A stretch of 64,000 bases of DNA, from the NCBI RefSeq assembly GCF_036323735.1, contig NC_086026.1, forward strand, positions 70,223,039-70,287,038. The letters are read 5' to 3'. This document shows, one piece after another, positions 20,253-30,524 of this stretch. A program made the position numbers and the translations under genes. The notes below the pieces were generated by a model. The model was not told where the DNA came from. It did no database searches and saw only the letters and a list, made by a program, of their open reading frames with translations. The number at the start of each line of letters is the position of its first letter. The stretch's first letter is position 1. This DNA comes from Rattus norvegicus (Eukaryota; Chordata; Mammalia; Rodentia; Muridae).

Positions 20253-20370
20253 CGTCAGCTGACTTGGAACCTGCGCTGCTGGTGCTATGCATTCTGGGTG
20301 CAACTCTGTGGCTCTTCTGGGCCTTACTCTGATAGTATCAGTAAAATAAACTATATTTTGTTCCGTTGTT
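20253..20370 (+). promoter_or_regulatory. Uaca: Uaca 3' UTR with poly(A) signal
   Basis: AATAAA at 20345-20350 lies 93 nt after the stop codon. It is followed by a T/GT-rich stretch (TATATTTTGTTCCGTTGTT) suitable as a downstream element. This predicts a short 3' UTR of roughly 110-120 nt. A longer alternative UTR further right cannot be excluded from sequence alone. Confidence 0.7.
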
Positions 20371-20509
20371 GAATTTTATTTCTCTGAGACGAGTGTGTTA
20401 CTGAGTTTTCCAGTGGATTCAAAGCTGATTCATTTCACACAGTGGCAAACAGCTCGTGCTTCTTGCCTTCCCTCAGCTATTATCTTTTTATTTGTACTTT
20501 TTAATTTTT

Positions 20510-20613
20510 TTCCTTTTTTTTTTCTTTTTTTCTTTTTTTCGGAGCTGGGGTGGAACCCAGGGCCTTGCGCTTGCTAGGCAAGTGCTCTACCGCTGAGCTA
20601 AATCCCCAACCCC
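20510..20613 (-). repeat. Young ID SINE, inverted, with perfect target-site duplication
   Basis: T-rich tail, CGGAGCTGGG..CCTTGCGCTTGCTAGG..GAGCTAAATCCCCAACCCC. GTACTTTTTAATTTTT occurs at 20494-20509 and 20614-20629 (16-bp duplication). It lies about 140 bp past the predicted Uaca poly(A) site. Confidence 0.95.
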
Positions 20614-20639
20614 GTACTTTTTAATTTTTATTACTTTTT

Positions 20640-20795
20640 GTTTGTTGTTTTGTCTTTTGAGACGGTTTGTCTGTATAGCCCTGGCCATCCTGGAACTCAT
20701 TTTGTAGATCAGACTGGCCTCAAACTCACAGAGAACCACCTGTTTCTGCCTCCCGAATGCTGGGATTAAAGGCCTGTGCCACCATGCCCTGTAAT
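20640..20795 (-). repeat. B1 SINE, inverted
   Basis: TTTTGAGACGGTTTGTC..GCCCTGGCCATCCTGGAACTC..CCTCCCGAATGCTGGGATTAAAGG..CACCATGCCC: a nearly full-length B1. Confidence 0.95.
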
Positions 20796-20954
20796 TATAC
20801 TTTTTAAAACTACATTTTAAAAGTAGTTGCGTCCCTGAGCTCTCTGATGGGACTCCATATAAAAAGGAGTTTAGGCTGAAATTAGCAGTGAAAGATTGGT
20901 TTGGGAGAAAATAATTTATCGGATAGCTACTTTAAATGGATCAAAAACCCTTCC

Positions 20955-21255
20955 AGGGGCTGAGGAGCTGGCTCAGTAAAGAAAGTGATTTCTAGGCAAG
21001 CATGGGGGTCTGCACTCAATCCCCAGAACCCAGATTCTCAGCCTCAAGTGCAACAGAGGTGTCCAGTGCTAAAGAGGCAGACACAGCGCGGACTGTGAGC
21101 CTCACAGGTGGCCAGTCTAGCCAAATCAGTCATTAGCTGCAGGTTCAGGGAGAGACCCTGCCTCAAAAAGTGAGATGGGGAGAAGTGGACAAAGATGCCA
21201 GACATCAGCCCCTCCTCCACATGCACATTCACATGTGTGCACACACATGCAGACA
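20955..21255 (+). repeat. B4-type SINE
   Basis: GGGGCTGAGGAGCTGGCTCAG..CTGCACTCAATCCCCAGAACCC and a B1-like right half ending GAGAGACCCTGCCTCAAAAAG. Confidence 0.7.
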
Positions 21256-21608
21256 AATCACATTTTCCTCCCCGTGATTCTTAAGCCTTAGCTGCTTTGC
21301 AGGAGTGGCTGGTGTGGCTAGGCAAGTGCATCTCCGTCGAGCAGTCTAACAAGTGCTTTCCCTCTGTCTTCCTTCGTACACTAATACCGTCTAAGTAGAT
21401 TTCTTTTCTCCTCTGTTGTTGCAGTGCTAATTTACACAGCTCAGGAACAGGCAGGAGCAGGATGGTTGAGGCATTGGTAAGACGCTTGCCTCCTGGTCTC
21501 CACAGCAGCTCTCTAGCCTTTCTTTACGGAGGCTGACTTTTCTCGCCATGGTCTTTAGAGTGAGAACAATGAGAGATGATGTGCGAAATTTTTCAAAGTG
21601 TCAAAAAC

Positions 21609-21651
<43 letters not shown>

Positions 21652-22055
21652 ATCGCTTTGACATTTGCAACTGTTGTAATCAAGCGCTCCTTCTACATGT
21701 GTCCTCCAAATGTTTCAGACTTATTTATAGGAGCATCATCTGAATGGGATTAATAACAGGAGAACAAGTTTCTTGGAAAATTAGCATTAGAGAATTGGTC
21801 TGGGCGAACATCTTGAAGTTTTAGACAACAGTGCCACAATGCGATGACACTTCCAGAATACAGACAGCAATAAGATAAAAGAATTGGACCTATTAGTGGT
21901 AAATTCTCTAACCAGCTATTTCTACTAACTGCATCTTACTAAGGAGAATTTATATCTTTTATTTTGATTAATATTTTATTTGTTGTTCACACTAAAAAAA
22001 AATCTCTAGTTTGACAGTTACAAGTAATTTCCCAAACAGATCATATCAGCTGAGC
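21256..22055. other. Unique intergenic sequence with an (AT)n tract
   Basis: Pure (AT)n at 21613-21648. The rest is unassigned. Confidence 0.5.
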
Positions 22056-22087
22056 TTGTGTGTGTGTGGTGTGTATATGTAATTTGT

Positions 22088-22126
<39 letters not shown>

Positions 22127-22400
22127 ACATGTAGAGTCTCTAAGCTGATGTTGGGTATCTTCTTCTATTGCTTACCACTTTCTTTATTGAAGCGGGGACT
22201 CTTGAACCCCACTCCAGAATCAGCTGCATTAGTGAGCCAGCTTGCCCTAATCATCGCCTGTCTCTGCTTCCTTGGTGCTTGGGTTATAGGTGGCCATTAT
22301 ACCTGTCTGGCTTTTATAAGTTGGTTCTGGGGAATCTGAACTCTGCTCTTGACACATGCATGACACATGCTGTACCCGCTGAGCCATCTTCCTGGCCTCT
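22056..22400 (-). repeat. B4-type SINE, inverted, with (TG)n tail
   Basis: (GT)n at 22090-22124, then a B1-like part (TCTGCTTCCTTGGTGCTTGGG) and a tRNA-like end (GCTGAGCCATCTTCCTGGCC). Confidence 0.65.
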
Positions 22401-23105
22401 GGGTTTTCTTCCATTGCAAACTATGCCTTAGTAATCCTTGAGCATCTGAATCAAGTTTGTTTTTAATCCTAACTCTAGAATACAGTTGGAAAAATCACCA
22501 CTCACACAAGGGTATGCCATCATATTTCCTTTTGGAAAAGGCATGTTCTAATGCGGGGTTACATAAGGGCACGTCCGTGCAAGCACACAATGAATTATAA
22601 GCATACCCTGACACCCCACCCCCACCAATCTCCCGTGTCCCCTTGATAATGTGATTTCTGCTTTCAGGTCATCTGAACACCCATGATCTTATGTCTCTGT
22701 AAAGTCTAGGAACCACAACTGAGAGGAAATAGGTGCTGTCTGTCTTTCTAAGACTAAACTGATAGCTTAACCTAGTGACCTCAGTTGTATGCATTTCCCA
22801 GCAAGTGGCATGACTTCATTCTTTCTAAGTCCGCATGTTCCACATACCGTCAGTGTATAAATGATGAAAAGTTGGATTGATTTACTTTGAATTCTTGAGG
22901 CAGGCACATAAATTTTACAGGAGGGACATATGTTTCCTTAAGTTGTTTAGTGTTGTCATTTGTCCTGTATTCTGTTTTTAAGATTTTTGGGCCACATATT
23001 GAAGTCCAACAGACTGATGTTCTGAACTGAATGCTTATGGTCTGAGCCATGTTCTCCTTGATAGTTGGGGAAGTAACCTTATGCATATTTTATTTGTGTT
23101 TTAAG
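22401..23105. other. Unassigned intergenic sequence
   Basis: No repeat family or gene was recognised. Confidence 0.35.
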
Positions 23106-23265
23106 GTTTGTTTTTTTTTTTAAATTTGTGTATGTGCACATGAGTGCAGTGCCCATGGAGGCCAGAAGAGGGTGTCAGATCTCCTAGAGCTGGAGTGACA
23201 GGTGGTTATGAGCCTCTTAACACAGGTTCTGGGGACAACTGGAGTCCCCTGCATTTTATCTCCAC
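23106..23265 (-). repeat. B2/B3 SINE, inverted
   Basis: GTGCCCATGGAGGCCAGAAGAGGGTGTCAGATC..CTAGAGCTGGAGTGACAGGTGG; the tRNA-like end is diverged. Confidence 0.75.
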
Positions 23266-23353
23266 ATGTCAAAAACTCTTTAGAATTCCTTTGAGTAAGT
23301 ATCCTTATAGAATACTTAAGTTGTCATTCATGTCTTTATTTTAACCACTTTTT

Positions 23354-23993
23354 AAAAAATTCTTTAATCTTTTTTTACAGTCCAGTCTTTATCCCCCTCC
23401 TACTCCACCCCCTGACTGTTTCACATCCCATTCCTCCTTCCCCAACCTCCGACTCCAGGAGGATGTCCCCACCCCACCACCACCACCACCCCATCAGACC
23501 TCCCCACTCCCTGGGGCCTCAAGTCTCTTGAGGGTTAGGTGCATCTTCTCTGACTGAGTCCAGACCCGGCAGTCCTCTGCTGTAGATGTGTCAGGGGCTT
23601 CATATCAGCTGGTGTATGCTGTCTGGTTGGTGGCTTGGTGTCAGAGCAATCTCTGAGGTCCAGGTTAGTTGAGACTGCTGTCTTCCTATGGGGTCGCCCT
23701 CCTCTTCAGCTTCTTCCAGCCTTTTCCCTAAATCAACCTCAGGGGTTGGCAGCTTCTGTCCACTGATTGGGTGTAAGTATCTGTGTCTGTCTCAGTCAGC
23801 TGCTTGTTGGGCCTTTCAGAGGGCAGTCACCTAGGCCCCTGTCTGTAAGCACACCATAACATCAGTAATAGTGTCAGCCCTCGCTTGGTGCCTCCCCTTG
23901 GGCGGGATCCCAGTTTGGGCCTGTCACTGGCCCTCCTTTCTCTCAGGCTCTTCTCCGTCTTTGACCCTGCAGCTCTTTCAGACAGGAACAATT
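23354..23993 (-). mobile_element. LINE-1 3' end, antisense part of an inverted copy
   Basis: The antisense strand of a rodent L1 3' region: T-rich left end, C-rich tract, then the characteristic text around GTGCATCTTCTCTGACTGAG, TGTATGCTGTCTGGTTGG, GGGGTTGGCAGCTTCTG and GCCTGTCACTGG. It abuts a sense-oriented ORF2 piece at about 23994. Confidence 0.8.
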
Positions 23994-24245
23994 CAGGTTC
24001 CTCAGAAAATTGGAAATAGATCAACCTGAAGACCCAGCTACACCACTCCAGCATATACCCAAAAGATACCCCACCACATCACAGGGCTCATGTTCCACTG
24101 TGTTCATAGCGGCCTTGTTTGTGATAGAAGCTGGAAACAACCCAGATGCCCCACAACAGAAGACTGGATCCAGAAAGTGTGGTTTATCTACACAGTGGAA
24201 GTCATCCATTTCTTATCTCTGGAGAATTCGGAGTAAAATCTGACA
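23994..24245 (+). mobile_element. LINE-1 ORF2 3' segment, sense (inverted part of the same L1)
   Basis: CTCAGAAAATTGGAAATAGATC..AGACCCAGCTACACCACTCC..CAGATGCCCCACAACAGAAG is L1 ORF2 near its 3' end, in the orientation opposite to the adjoining segment. Frameshifts and stops are present, so it is a dead copy. Confidence 0.8.
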
Positions 24246-24486
24246 GGGTCCCAGATATGGTTGGCTATCTGAGGCCCTCTTAGGCCAATCCTGTTGTCAC
24301 CCACTCACCTCTGGACATGCCAGGCTGAGATTGCATTTAAAGCATTGGTGATGGAGGCCTTTGAGTTAGAACTCAGTAGAGCATAGATCATAGACGATTG
24401 TCTATTTTATGTTCAGAAAAACAGATCTGAAGTGACCAGTTGTCATCTCAGGATCTGCAAGTTTTCTGGGAGAGCCACTGAATTTT

Positions 24487-24662
24487 TTCTTTTTAAAGAT
24501 TTATTTTATTTATATGAGTACACTGTAGCTGTCCTCAGACACACCAGAAGAGGGCATCAGATCCCATTTCAGATGGTTGTGAGTCACCATGTGGTTGCTG
24601 GGAATTGAACTCAGGGCCTCTGGGAGAGCAGTCAGTGCTCTTAACCACTGAGCCATCTCTCA
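24487..24662 (-). repeat. B2 SINE, inverted
   Basis: AAAGATTTATTTTATTTATATGAG..CACTGTAGCTGTCCTCAGAC..CACCAGAAGAGGGCATCAGATC..TTAACCACTGAGCCATCTCTC: canonical and nearly full length. Confidence 0.96.
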
Positions 24663-24809
24663 GCTTGAATCAAGGAATTCTAACAGCTGTGAGCCTTTAT
24701 CCTCCAATCCTTAGGGGTTGTTGTTTGTTTTATCCTATGGCCTTATCAGGCCTGCTCGTTCTTATTTACCTGCTGTCAATATTAAGAATTATCTATTAAA
24801 ATTGAGTCA

Positions 24810-24980
24810 GTGAGGAGCTGAGGGGCTTGGTTCCAGGTCATTCTCCACATGAGGCTGCTCACATCTACCCGTAACTCCAGTCACAGGGTATCCAGTACCC
24901 TCTCTCAGTCTCTGAAGGCTCCAGGCATGTACTTGGTACACATACATATGTAAAGATACATATACAAAAAATAAAATTTA
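24810..24980 (+). repeat. B2/B3 SINE
   Basis: Diverged head; GTAACTCCAGTCACAGGGTATCC..CAGTACCCTCTC..GCATGTACTTGG and an A-rich ATAAAATTTAAAAAG tail. Confidence 0.65.
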
Positions 24981-24984
24981 AAAA

Positions 24985-25150
24985 GATCGGGCTGGTAAGA
25001 AGGCTCACCAGGAGAAGGCACCTACACTAAACCTGAGTTTGATCCCTGGAACCCACGTGGTAGAAAGGGAGATCCCATTCCCCCAAGCTGTCCTCTGATC
25101 TCCGCATACTTGCAGACATGGGGCATGTGCCCGACACTATACACGCCAAG
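24985..25150 (+). repeat. tRNA-derived SINE (RSINE/B4 type)
   Basis: GGGCTGGTAAGAAGGCTCACCAGG..GTTTGATCCCTGGAACCCACGTGG..GAGATCCCATTCCCCCAAGC..CCTCTGATCTCC. Confidence 0.65.
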
Positions 25151-25170
25151 CCCCCATGCTGTTATTTCTT

Positions 25171-25270
25171 TTTTTTCTTTTTTCTTTTTTTTTTTCCAGA
25201 GCTGGGGACCGAACCCAGGTTCTTGCGCTTGCTAGGAAAGGGCTCTACCACTGAGCTAAATCCCCAACCT
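25171..25270 (-). repeat. Young ID SINE, inverted, with perfect target-site duplication
   Basis: T-rich tail then GAGCTGGGGACCGAACCCAGG..CACTGAGCTAAATCCCCAACC. CCATGCTGTTATTTCTT is duplicated at 25154-25170 and 25271-25287 (17 bp). Confidence 0.96.
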
Positions 25271-25389
25271 CCATGCTGTTATTTCTTAAAACGAATATTC
25301 CTGCGGTGAGTAACGACTGGGCGTACCTACGTCGTTCTAAAATTTCAGGTGAAGTTAGTATAGCTTTGTTAGGAGTCAGATCTTAAACG

Positions 25390-25640
25390 TTCCCTCAAAC
25401 CCATGTGTTAAAGGTTGGTTACCAGCTGCGATGGTGTGGGGGCTGGCATAGAGGAATGCTTTGCAGGGCCAAGTAGAGCGGTGTTAAGGTATTGGATGGT
25501 ACGCACAAAACAGCTCCCTGACCCTGCCCTTACCTTTGCCATAAGTGAGTATATAGATTCTAAAATAAAAGGACGAAGCCAGGACAGAGATGGCCTCCCA
25601 CACATCTCCCCCAGCCAGAGCAAGGACCATGGTTAGCATA
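25390..25640 (+). repeat. Possible MaLR-like LTR fragment
   Basis: CCCTCAAACCCATGTGTTAAAGG..GGTTACCAGCTGCGATGGTG resembles the start of the element at about 54625 (CTCATGTGTG..GGTCCCCAGCTGGTGGC). Weak. Confidence 0.3.
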
Positions 25641-25859
25641 ATTGGGCGTGTGGCATCCTTATGGATCCCAGTGTATTTTCATTATCTATTGCTTGAGCAA
25701 ACATCACCAGTGAGTGGATCCAGCCAAAAGAAGATAACAGAAATGTCATACGTAAAAGGAAAAGAGGGAGGCTTTTTGAAGTCTGCTTCCCTAGTCATAC
25801 AGACACATGACTTGGTCACATATATATGTATACATATTTATGTGTATATATGAATTTAT

Positions 25860-26500
25860 ATTCAATGAAACAGAGGAGGCATCAAGAAAACAACGCCTCC
25901 ATAATTTTTATTTGCTATCAGGTCTTATTTAATAGGTGCGATTCTTATTTATTGTATGCAGGTTTGTGGATTTATTTTTTTATGATAGCAGACCTGGGAA
26001 TATCCTGAAGTCTGAAAAGAGTTTAGAGAGGTTATTGCCTTCTTAATAATTTAGAGCGTCTATTGCCGTGCCAAGTCAGAAGATTAACATTTAATAGAAA
26101 AAATTATATATCTATAATTCAGTCACGGCTATTAGATCAGATGGATTTTACATTAAGTGAAAAAGATGTTGAGCATTTAAGGACCATTAAACTACAGGAC
26201 TCTTTTATTAGGTTTTAAGGCCTCCGAGCCAGAGTCCTGCTGTGAGGAGTATTTATTTTACATATACAGAACGCATTAAGGATAGGGAAAGGGCACACAT
26301 TTTCAAAGAAAACAGGCCATGAAAAATTGTGATTTTCCACATTGTGAGCAGCTGCCGTGCAGAGTCCGTCTTATTTTATAATAATCCGTTTTATGCATCA
26401 TTAAGTAGCTTTCTTGGAGATGAGGAGCATAGGGTGAAGGCCACTTCCAAATGGTACCCTGCAAGAAGGCGGAGTGATGGCATCTCTGTGGTGACTGGAC
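25860..26500. promoter_or_regulatory. Candidate conserved non-coding element (AT-rich)
   Basis: Repeat-free and AT-rich, with many homeodomain/forkhead-like cores (TTAATAATTT, TTTATTTATT, CATTAAGTG, TTTATAATAATCC, TGCATCATTAAGTAG). It has the texture of conserved vertebrate regulatory DNA. This is inference from sequence appearance only; no conservation was measured. Confidence 0.4.
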
Positions 26501-26616
26501 TTTGAAAAAAAAATGTATCCCTGAGAGGATACTGAAGGTTACAGGTCAGGGTGAGAATGCCTTCTCCAGAAATCCTTCAAGGACCCTAAAGACAGGAGAG
26601 ATACTAATAAATGTGT

Positions 26617-26711
26617 CCTCTGCCTCTGCCTCTGCCTCTGCCTCTGCCTCTGCCTCTGCCTCTGCCTCTGCCTCTGCCTCTGCCTCTGCCTCTGCCTCTG
26701 CCTCTGTCTCT
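26617..26711 (+). repeat. (CTCTGC)n hexanucleotide repeat
   Basis: About 15 nearly perfect CTCTGC units. Ala/Ser and Arg/Gly dipeptide open frames here are repeat artefacts. Confidence 0.97.

Positions 26712-26712
<1 letters not shown>

Positions 26713-26746
<34 letters not shown>
26713..26746 (+). repeat. (TG)n
   Basis: TG tract abutting the hexanucleotide array. Confidence 0.95.
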
Positions 26747-26747
<1 letters not shown>

Positions 26748-26985
26748 CCTTGTATTTTGAGTCAAGTTCTCACAACTGAATCTGGAGCTCACTGTTTTTG
26801 TTTGTTTGTTTGTTTGTTTGTTTGTTTTTTTGGCCTAGCCCAGTTGGCCAGCAAGCCCCCTATGTGGGTGCTGGGATTTGAACTTGTACCGTATGCTTGC
26901 AAGAAGTGCTTTGCCAACGGAGCCATCCCCACTCCTGGCATTACCCTCTTTCTAATGGCACCTCCATTACCAGTAAAGGACTAGA
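26747..26985 (-). repeat. B4-type SINE, inverted, with (TTTG)n
   Basis: A (TTTG)n stretch at 26796-26824, then GGCCTAGCCCAGTTGGCCAGC and GGTGCTGGGATTTGAACTTG..GCCAACGGAGCCATCC. Confidence 0.6.
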
Positions 26986-26999
26986 ATTTGGCCCGTGAG

Positions 27000-28540
27000 A
27001 GGGATTGCATGCTAGTGAAGAGAAAGCCGGAGCCATCATTTTTATTATATACATGCTCAGAACACATCTTATGTGACTGGAACAAAAACATAAGATATCA
27101 GACATGCTTTTCTTAGTCTCTATATCATTACTGCCGTCCCCCCTCCCCTACCTCCCCTGACCAAAAACAAACCTGGGGACCAGGTTCACATGAGGGACTC
27201 GGAAACACTGTGGGAAGGAAGCTGGTCTCATTGGTAACCTTTTCGCTCTACGTTGTCCAAATAAATTTTGTGCTTTTTCCCCCGCTCCCTCTCGCTTGCT
27301 ATTCTAAGCTTTTTTTAATTGCCTGAAGTGGGACCTTATGGGCTGTTTAGGCATTTTCCTCAGGATTTAAAAATGAAGCCAATTTATATTCTCAGTCTTC
27401 TTGCTAAAAAATCTGTTAAACCACAATAAAAAGGACTGCTACTTAAACCCTCCCCGCTTTGTCGTTGCCATAATTATTGGCTCTTTGGAGCTGCAAGACC
27501 TCGTTTCCGCACAATTAAAGAGGTGGGCAACTGGAGAGGGCCGAACTGGTACAGGTGGAGGACTCAAAGGCTGAGGTCTCCCTGCTGCGATAGGAAACTG
27601 AGAGCTCTGCCGCTTGGAGGCTTTTTTTTTTTTTTTTTTTTTTAAGCAAATTGTTCCAGTTGGCCCTAATCCCTAAGCAGTTCAGCTCCTTTAAAACCAT
27701 CTTTATTCATTCACACCAATTGACACTTAGGGGAAGAAAAAAAAAGCCCAGCGACTATTCATCTGCGTCTAAATATATCCGTCAAAGTCGAATGTGTTTA
27801 AGGGGATTTACCATCTGCTTATTCAAAATACTATTTGTTGTCAATATTTTTGGTGTACCGGCGTCGGGCTTGTTATTATAATGTGCATAGCCACTTCACA
27901 GCGGCAGAGCCCCAAAGCCATGGCAGCGTCGGAGGAGGACTTGGAGGGCTTTCCCCCACCTCTGCTCTGTCATCTGACATGGCTGCTGCAACTCTGCGCA
28001 CCAGGCAGAATTCCTTAATAAGCGCTCGCTCGCTCACTCTCCTTCCAGACCCTTTTGGGCAATCACACCCTCCATGTTCTCTAAGTAGTGAGCAGTTACC
28101 AGGACAACAGAGACTTTGAGGAAGGTTTAATTGTGACTTGATGTCTAGCCAGAATAAAGCGCTAGTGCCTTTCTGTGTGGATTCTAGGTCCCCAAACAAA
28201 TGCCAATGGGCTTATTTTATTAGGTTAAGGTGGTTTGCAATGGTTTTTGTTCTTCCTCGGTATGAAAGAGGAAAAAGCAGAGATAGTCAATGCTAAAAAG
28301 AGCAGGGAAGCAAGTAGCGACTTTGACCCAGAAAATATTTGGTTAAACACATCCTGTCTGGCTTGCTTTTCTGGAACTGACCTCGGTGTGAACTTCCTTG
28401 TACCGAACAGGAGGATGAGAACGCATGCGTGCGTGCACCGCAAGCTGCATCCATTAAGAACACTGGTTCCTACTCGGTCCCTGTGGGTCCATCTCACCAG
28501 TTGGGATTCTTATCAAGCCTTCCGGAGTACTTACCTCTAA
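27000..28540. promoter_or_regulatory. Candidate conserved regulatory block, relatively CpG-rich
   Basis: About 1.5 kb with no SINE or LINE apart from a T23 tract at 27621-27643. CpG dinucleotides are more frequent than in flanking DNA, for example around 27780-27960 and 28019-28035. Binding-site-like words include CATAATTATTGGC (homeodomain), CCCTAATCCC (K50/OTX-type), GGATTTAAAAATG and CAATCACAC. No convincing open frame. Best explained as an enhancer or other conserved element; function inferred only from texture. Confidence 0.45.
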
Positions 28541-28587
28541 GGGCACATGCAATGGATGGCACAGCTTCCCCAAGTGCTTCCACTGGC

Positions 28588-28795
28588 CTTGCTGGAAAGA
28601 AGGCTCAGCAACTAAGAGCGTTTGTTATTCTTTCAAAGTTGCAAGTTTGGGTCCCAGTACCCATGTTTATGGTTCACAGATGACTGTAACTCGCTTCGGG
28701 GGATCTAGCGCCCTCTTCTGGCTTCCATGTGCACCTGCATGTGACAAACATAGGCATATAAATTATATATGTAACATATGCATACACACACACAG
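28588..28795 (+). repeat. B2/B3 SINE
   Basis: GGAAAGAAGGCTCAGCAACTAAG..GGGTCCCAGTACCCATG..CTGTAACTCGCTTCGGGGGATC..GCGCCCTCTTCTGGCTTCC and an ACACACAC end. Confidence 0.8.
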
Positions 28796-29867
28796 ATGGA
28801 CAGTGCCTCTGGAACAACAAACGTGGTTGCACATTCATGGGATTTAGCTCAAGTCCCCGTGCAGTCTCCCAGGCTTGTGTGTGTTATGTTTTTTAAGGAG
28901 TAGATGTCTACACCGTGAGTCTACTTGGGTGCACAAGGAGACACCATTCTGTTCTCCTTTTACTCCTGGCCCACGGATGTTTCAAACTGATCCCTAAAGT
29001 CCAGTGAATTTGGTTTGGGTTTTTTGGTTTTTTTTTTTGTTGTTGTTGTTTTGTTTTTGTTTTTGTTTTTTAACCGTCCTCTCTGCTTTTTCCAGAACCC
29101 TCACCTTCAGGCCTCCTCTGTGCTTAAAAACATTTTTTTTTTGTTTGTCCAAACTTAAGGCCGGCTCCACAAGCCTACCCTGGACCCCTCCCCATCTACG
29201 ACCTGGCTTTCTATTTTAGCTAACAGCACTGCTAAGTCAGGCTGGAAGAAACCCCTCGCCCTAACATCTGTGCAGACCCTCTCTTCATTCCTGGGGAGGG
29301 CCGATTCTTCAGGAAGAATCGTGTCTAATCTAACTGCGTAGAATCCCAGGTAACCCTGAGGTCTCCTCAGAGTAATTCTCAGCTACCCGACTCCACCCCG
29401 GTTCTTACAAGCCCACTGGTTCAGGCTATTCCGATCTAACCCCGTCTCTTTTCCAGACCCGGCGGTTCTGCACAGAACCTTCCTTGCTTTAGAGTGTCAT
29501 TGTCACCTTTTCCTTTGCTATACCCTAAATTCCCCATTTTTGTGCCACTATGCCCAGGTCCTAAATGCCTGTTCTCTAGTCCCCTCCGCTCTGACACAGA
29601 AATCTGTATCACTGTCTGAATGCAGAGTCCAAATTAACCCAGATAGCTGTAAACAAATTATCACGGACGCGTTCAATTTTATTTTAAACAGGTCTAGCCA
29701 TCACTCTGCCTTGTGAGGCTGGAGAAGATGAGGAGCCCAAGCAGAGAGGCTGAATAGTCAAATAGTTGCCTTCCCACAACTCATTGCTTCCGGTGCTGAC
29801 AGGCCAGTTCATTCTGTGCCTGATCCGTAGTATTGATGTTGGGACTAAGTACCATTAGAAGCAGAGG
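28796..29867. other. Unassigned intergenic sequence with T-rich tracts
   Basis: T/TTG-rich low complexity at 29020-29072. The remainder looks unique; no gene was recognised. Confidence 0.4.
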
Positions 29868-30180
29868 CAGGGCTGGGGGACATGGCCCTGTGGTTTAAAC
29901 TGTTGGCTGCACAAGTGTGAGGACCTTTGTTCAAATCCTTAGCGCCCACACAAAGCTGGAACGCACATCTACAATTGCATAGGAACAATTGCAGTGTTCC
30001 TATGGTGAGACAGGAGACAGAGACGGGAGGAACCTTGAGCACTCCCTCCCAGGCCTGCCTGCTACACACATGCAAACAATGGAGAATAGATGCACAGAGA
30101 TGTGCACTGCACAGGCCGGATCTACAAGATCATAGACACGTCGCCGGGAGGTAGGGGGGCAAACAAGCTGCAGCAGAGAC
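29868..30180 (+). repeat. B4-type SINE
   Basis: GGCTGGGGGACATGGCCCTG..TTTGTTCAAATCCTTAGCGCCC followed by a diverged right half and an ACACATGCAAAC-like end. Confidence 0.6.
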
Positions 30181-30524
30181 AGTAGGAATCCACTTTTGTG
30201 ACCAGGAGGGTTGGGGTCACACCAACGTAGTTCAGTTCCTGGTGCAGGGATGAAGGTGACTCAAAGAGCGTCTCATGTATGATGAGACAACTGTGGTATT
30301 CTCAACAGACATGTTTTCCGCATTATCTGGAAGCCTTTTCCTGTTGTTCCGGCTCACCTGCCTGGGATAGCACCATCCTTACAGGGCAGACCTTCCTACA
30401 TCAATCAAGAAAATGCCCAGCAGACTTCTCCACAGGCCATCTAAAGCAGGCATTCTTCCGGTTAGGGTCTTTCTTCCCAGGTGTGTCAGGTTGACGGCCG
30501 CGGCACACTCCACTTCGTTCACAG

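Larger units (their letters stand above)
1..20370 (+). other. Uaca: Uaca gene, 3' part (nine exons, 5' end outside window)
   Basis: This is the transcribed span of the 3' part of Uaca (nucling). The family protein is about 1,400 residues: N-terminal ankyrin repeats followed by a very long coiled coil. The literature links it to apoptosis (apoptosome/APAF1 regulation, nuclear and cytoskeletal localisation), and it was named as an autoantigen in uveitis. In this window, nine exons with consensus AG/GT borders join in one open frame of 1,109 codons plus stop. All coding sequence here is coiled coil and C-terminal tail, so the ankyrin repeats and promoter lie to the left. I recognised the gene from the predicted protein, including the C-terminus ending MRQGLVC. 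Introns hold SINEs and GT-rich arrays. The right end is set by the AATAAA at 20345. Confidence 0.95.

Noticed and set aside
26502..26792. Ala-Ser and Arg-Gly dipeptide open frames
   Set aside because: Translations of the (CTCTGC)n repeat.
27920..28018. 32-codon frame starting MAASEEDLEG with a good Kozak context (AAAGCCATGG)
   Set aside because: Too short, no family recognised, no splice partner or poly(A) signal seen; kept only as part of the candidate regulatory block. Ribosome profiling with reads here would change this.
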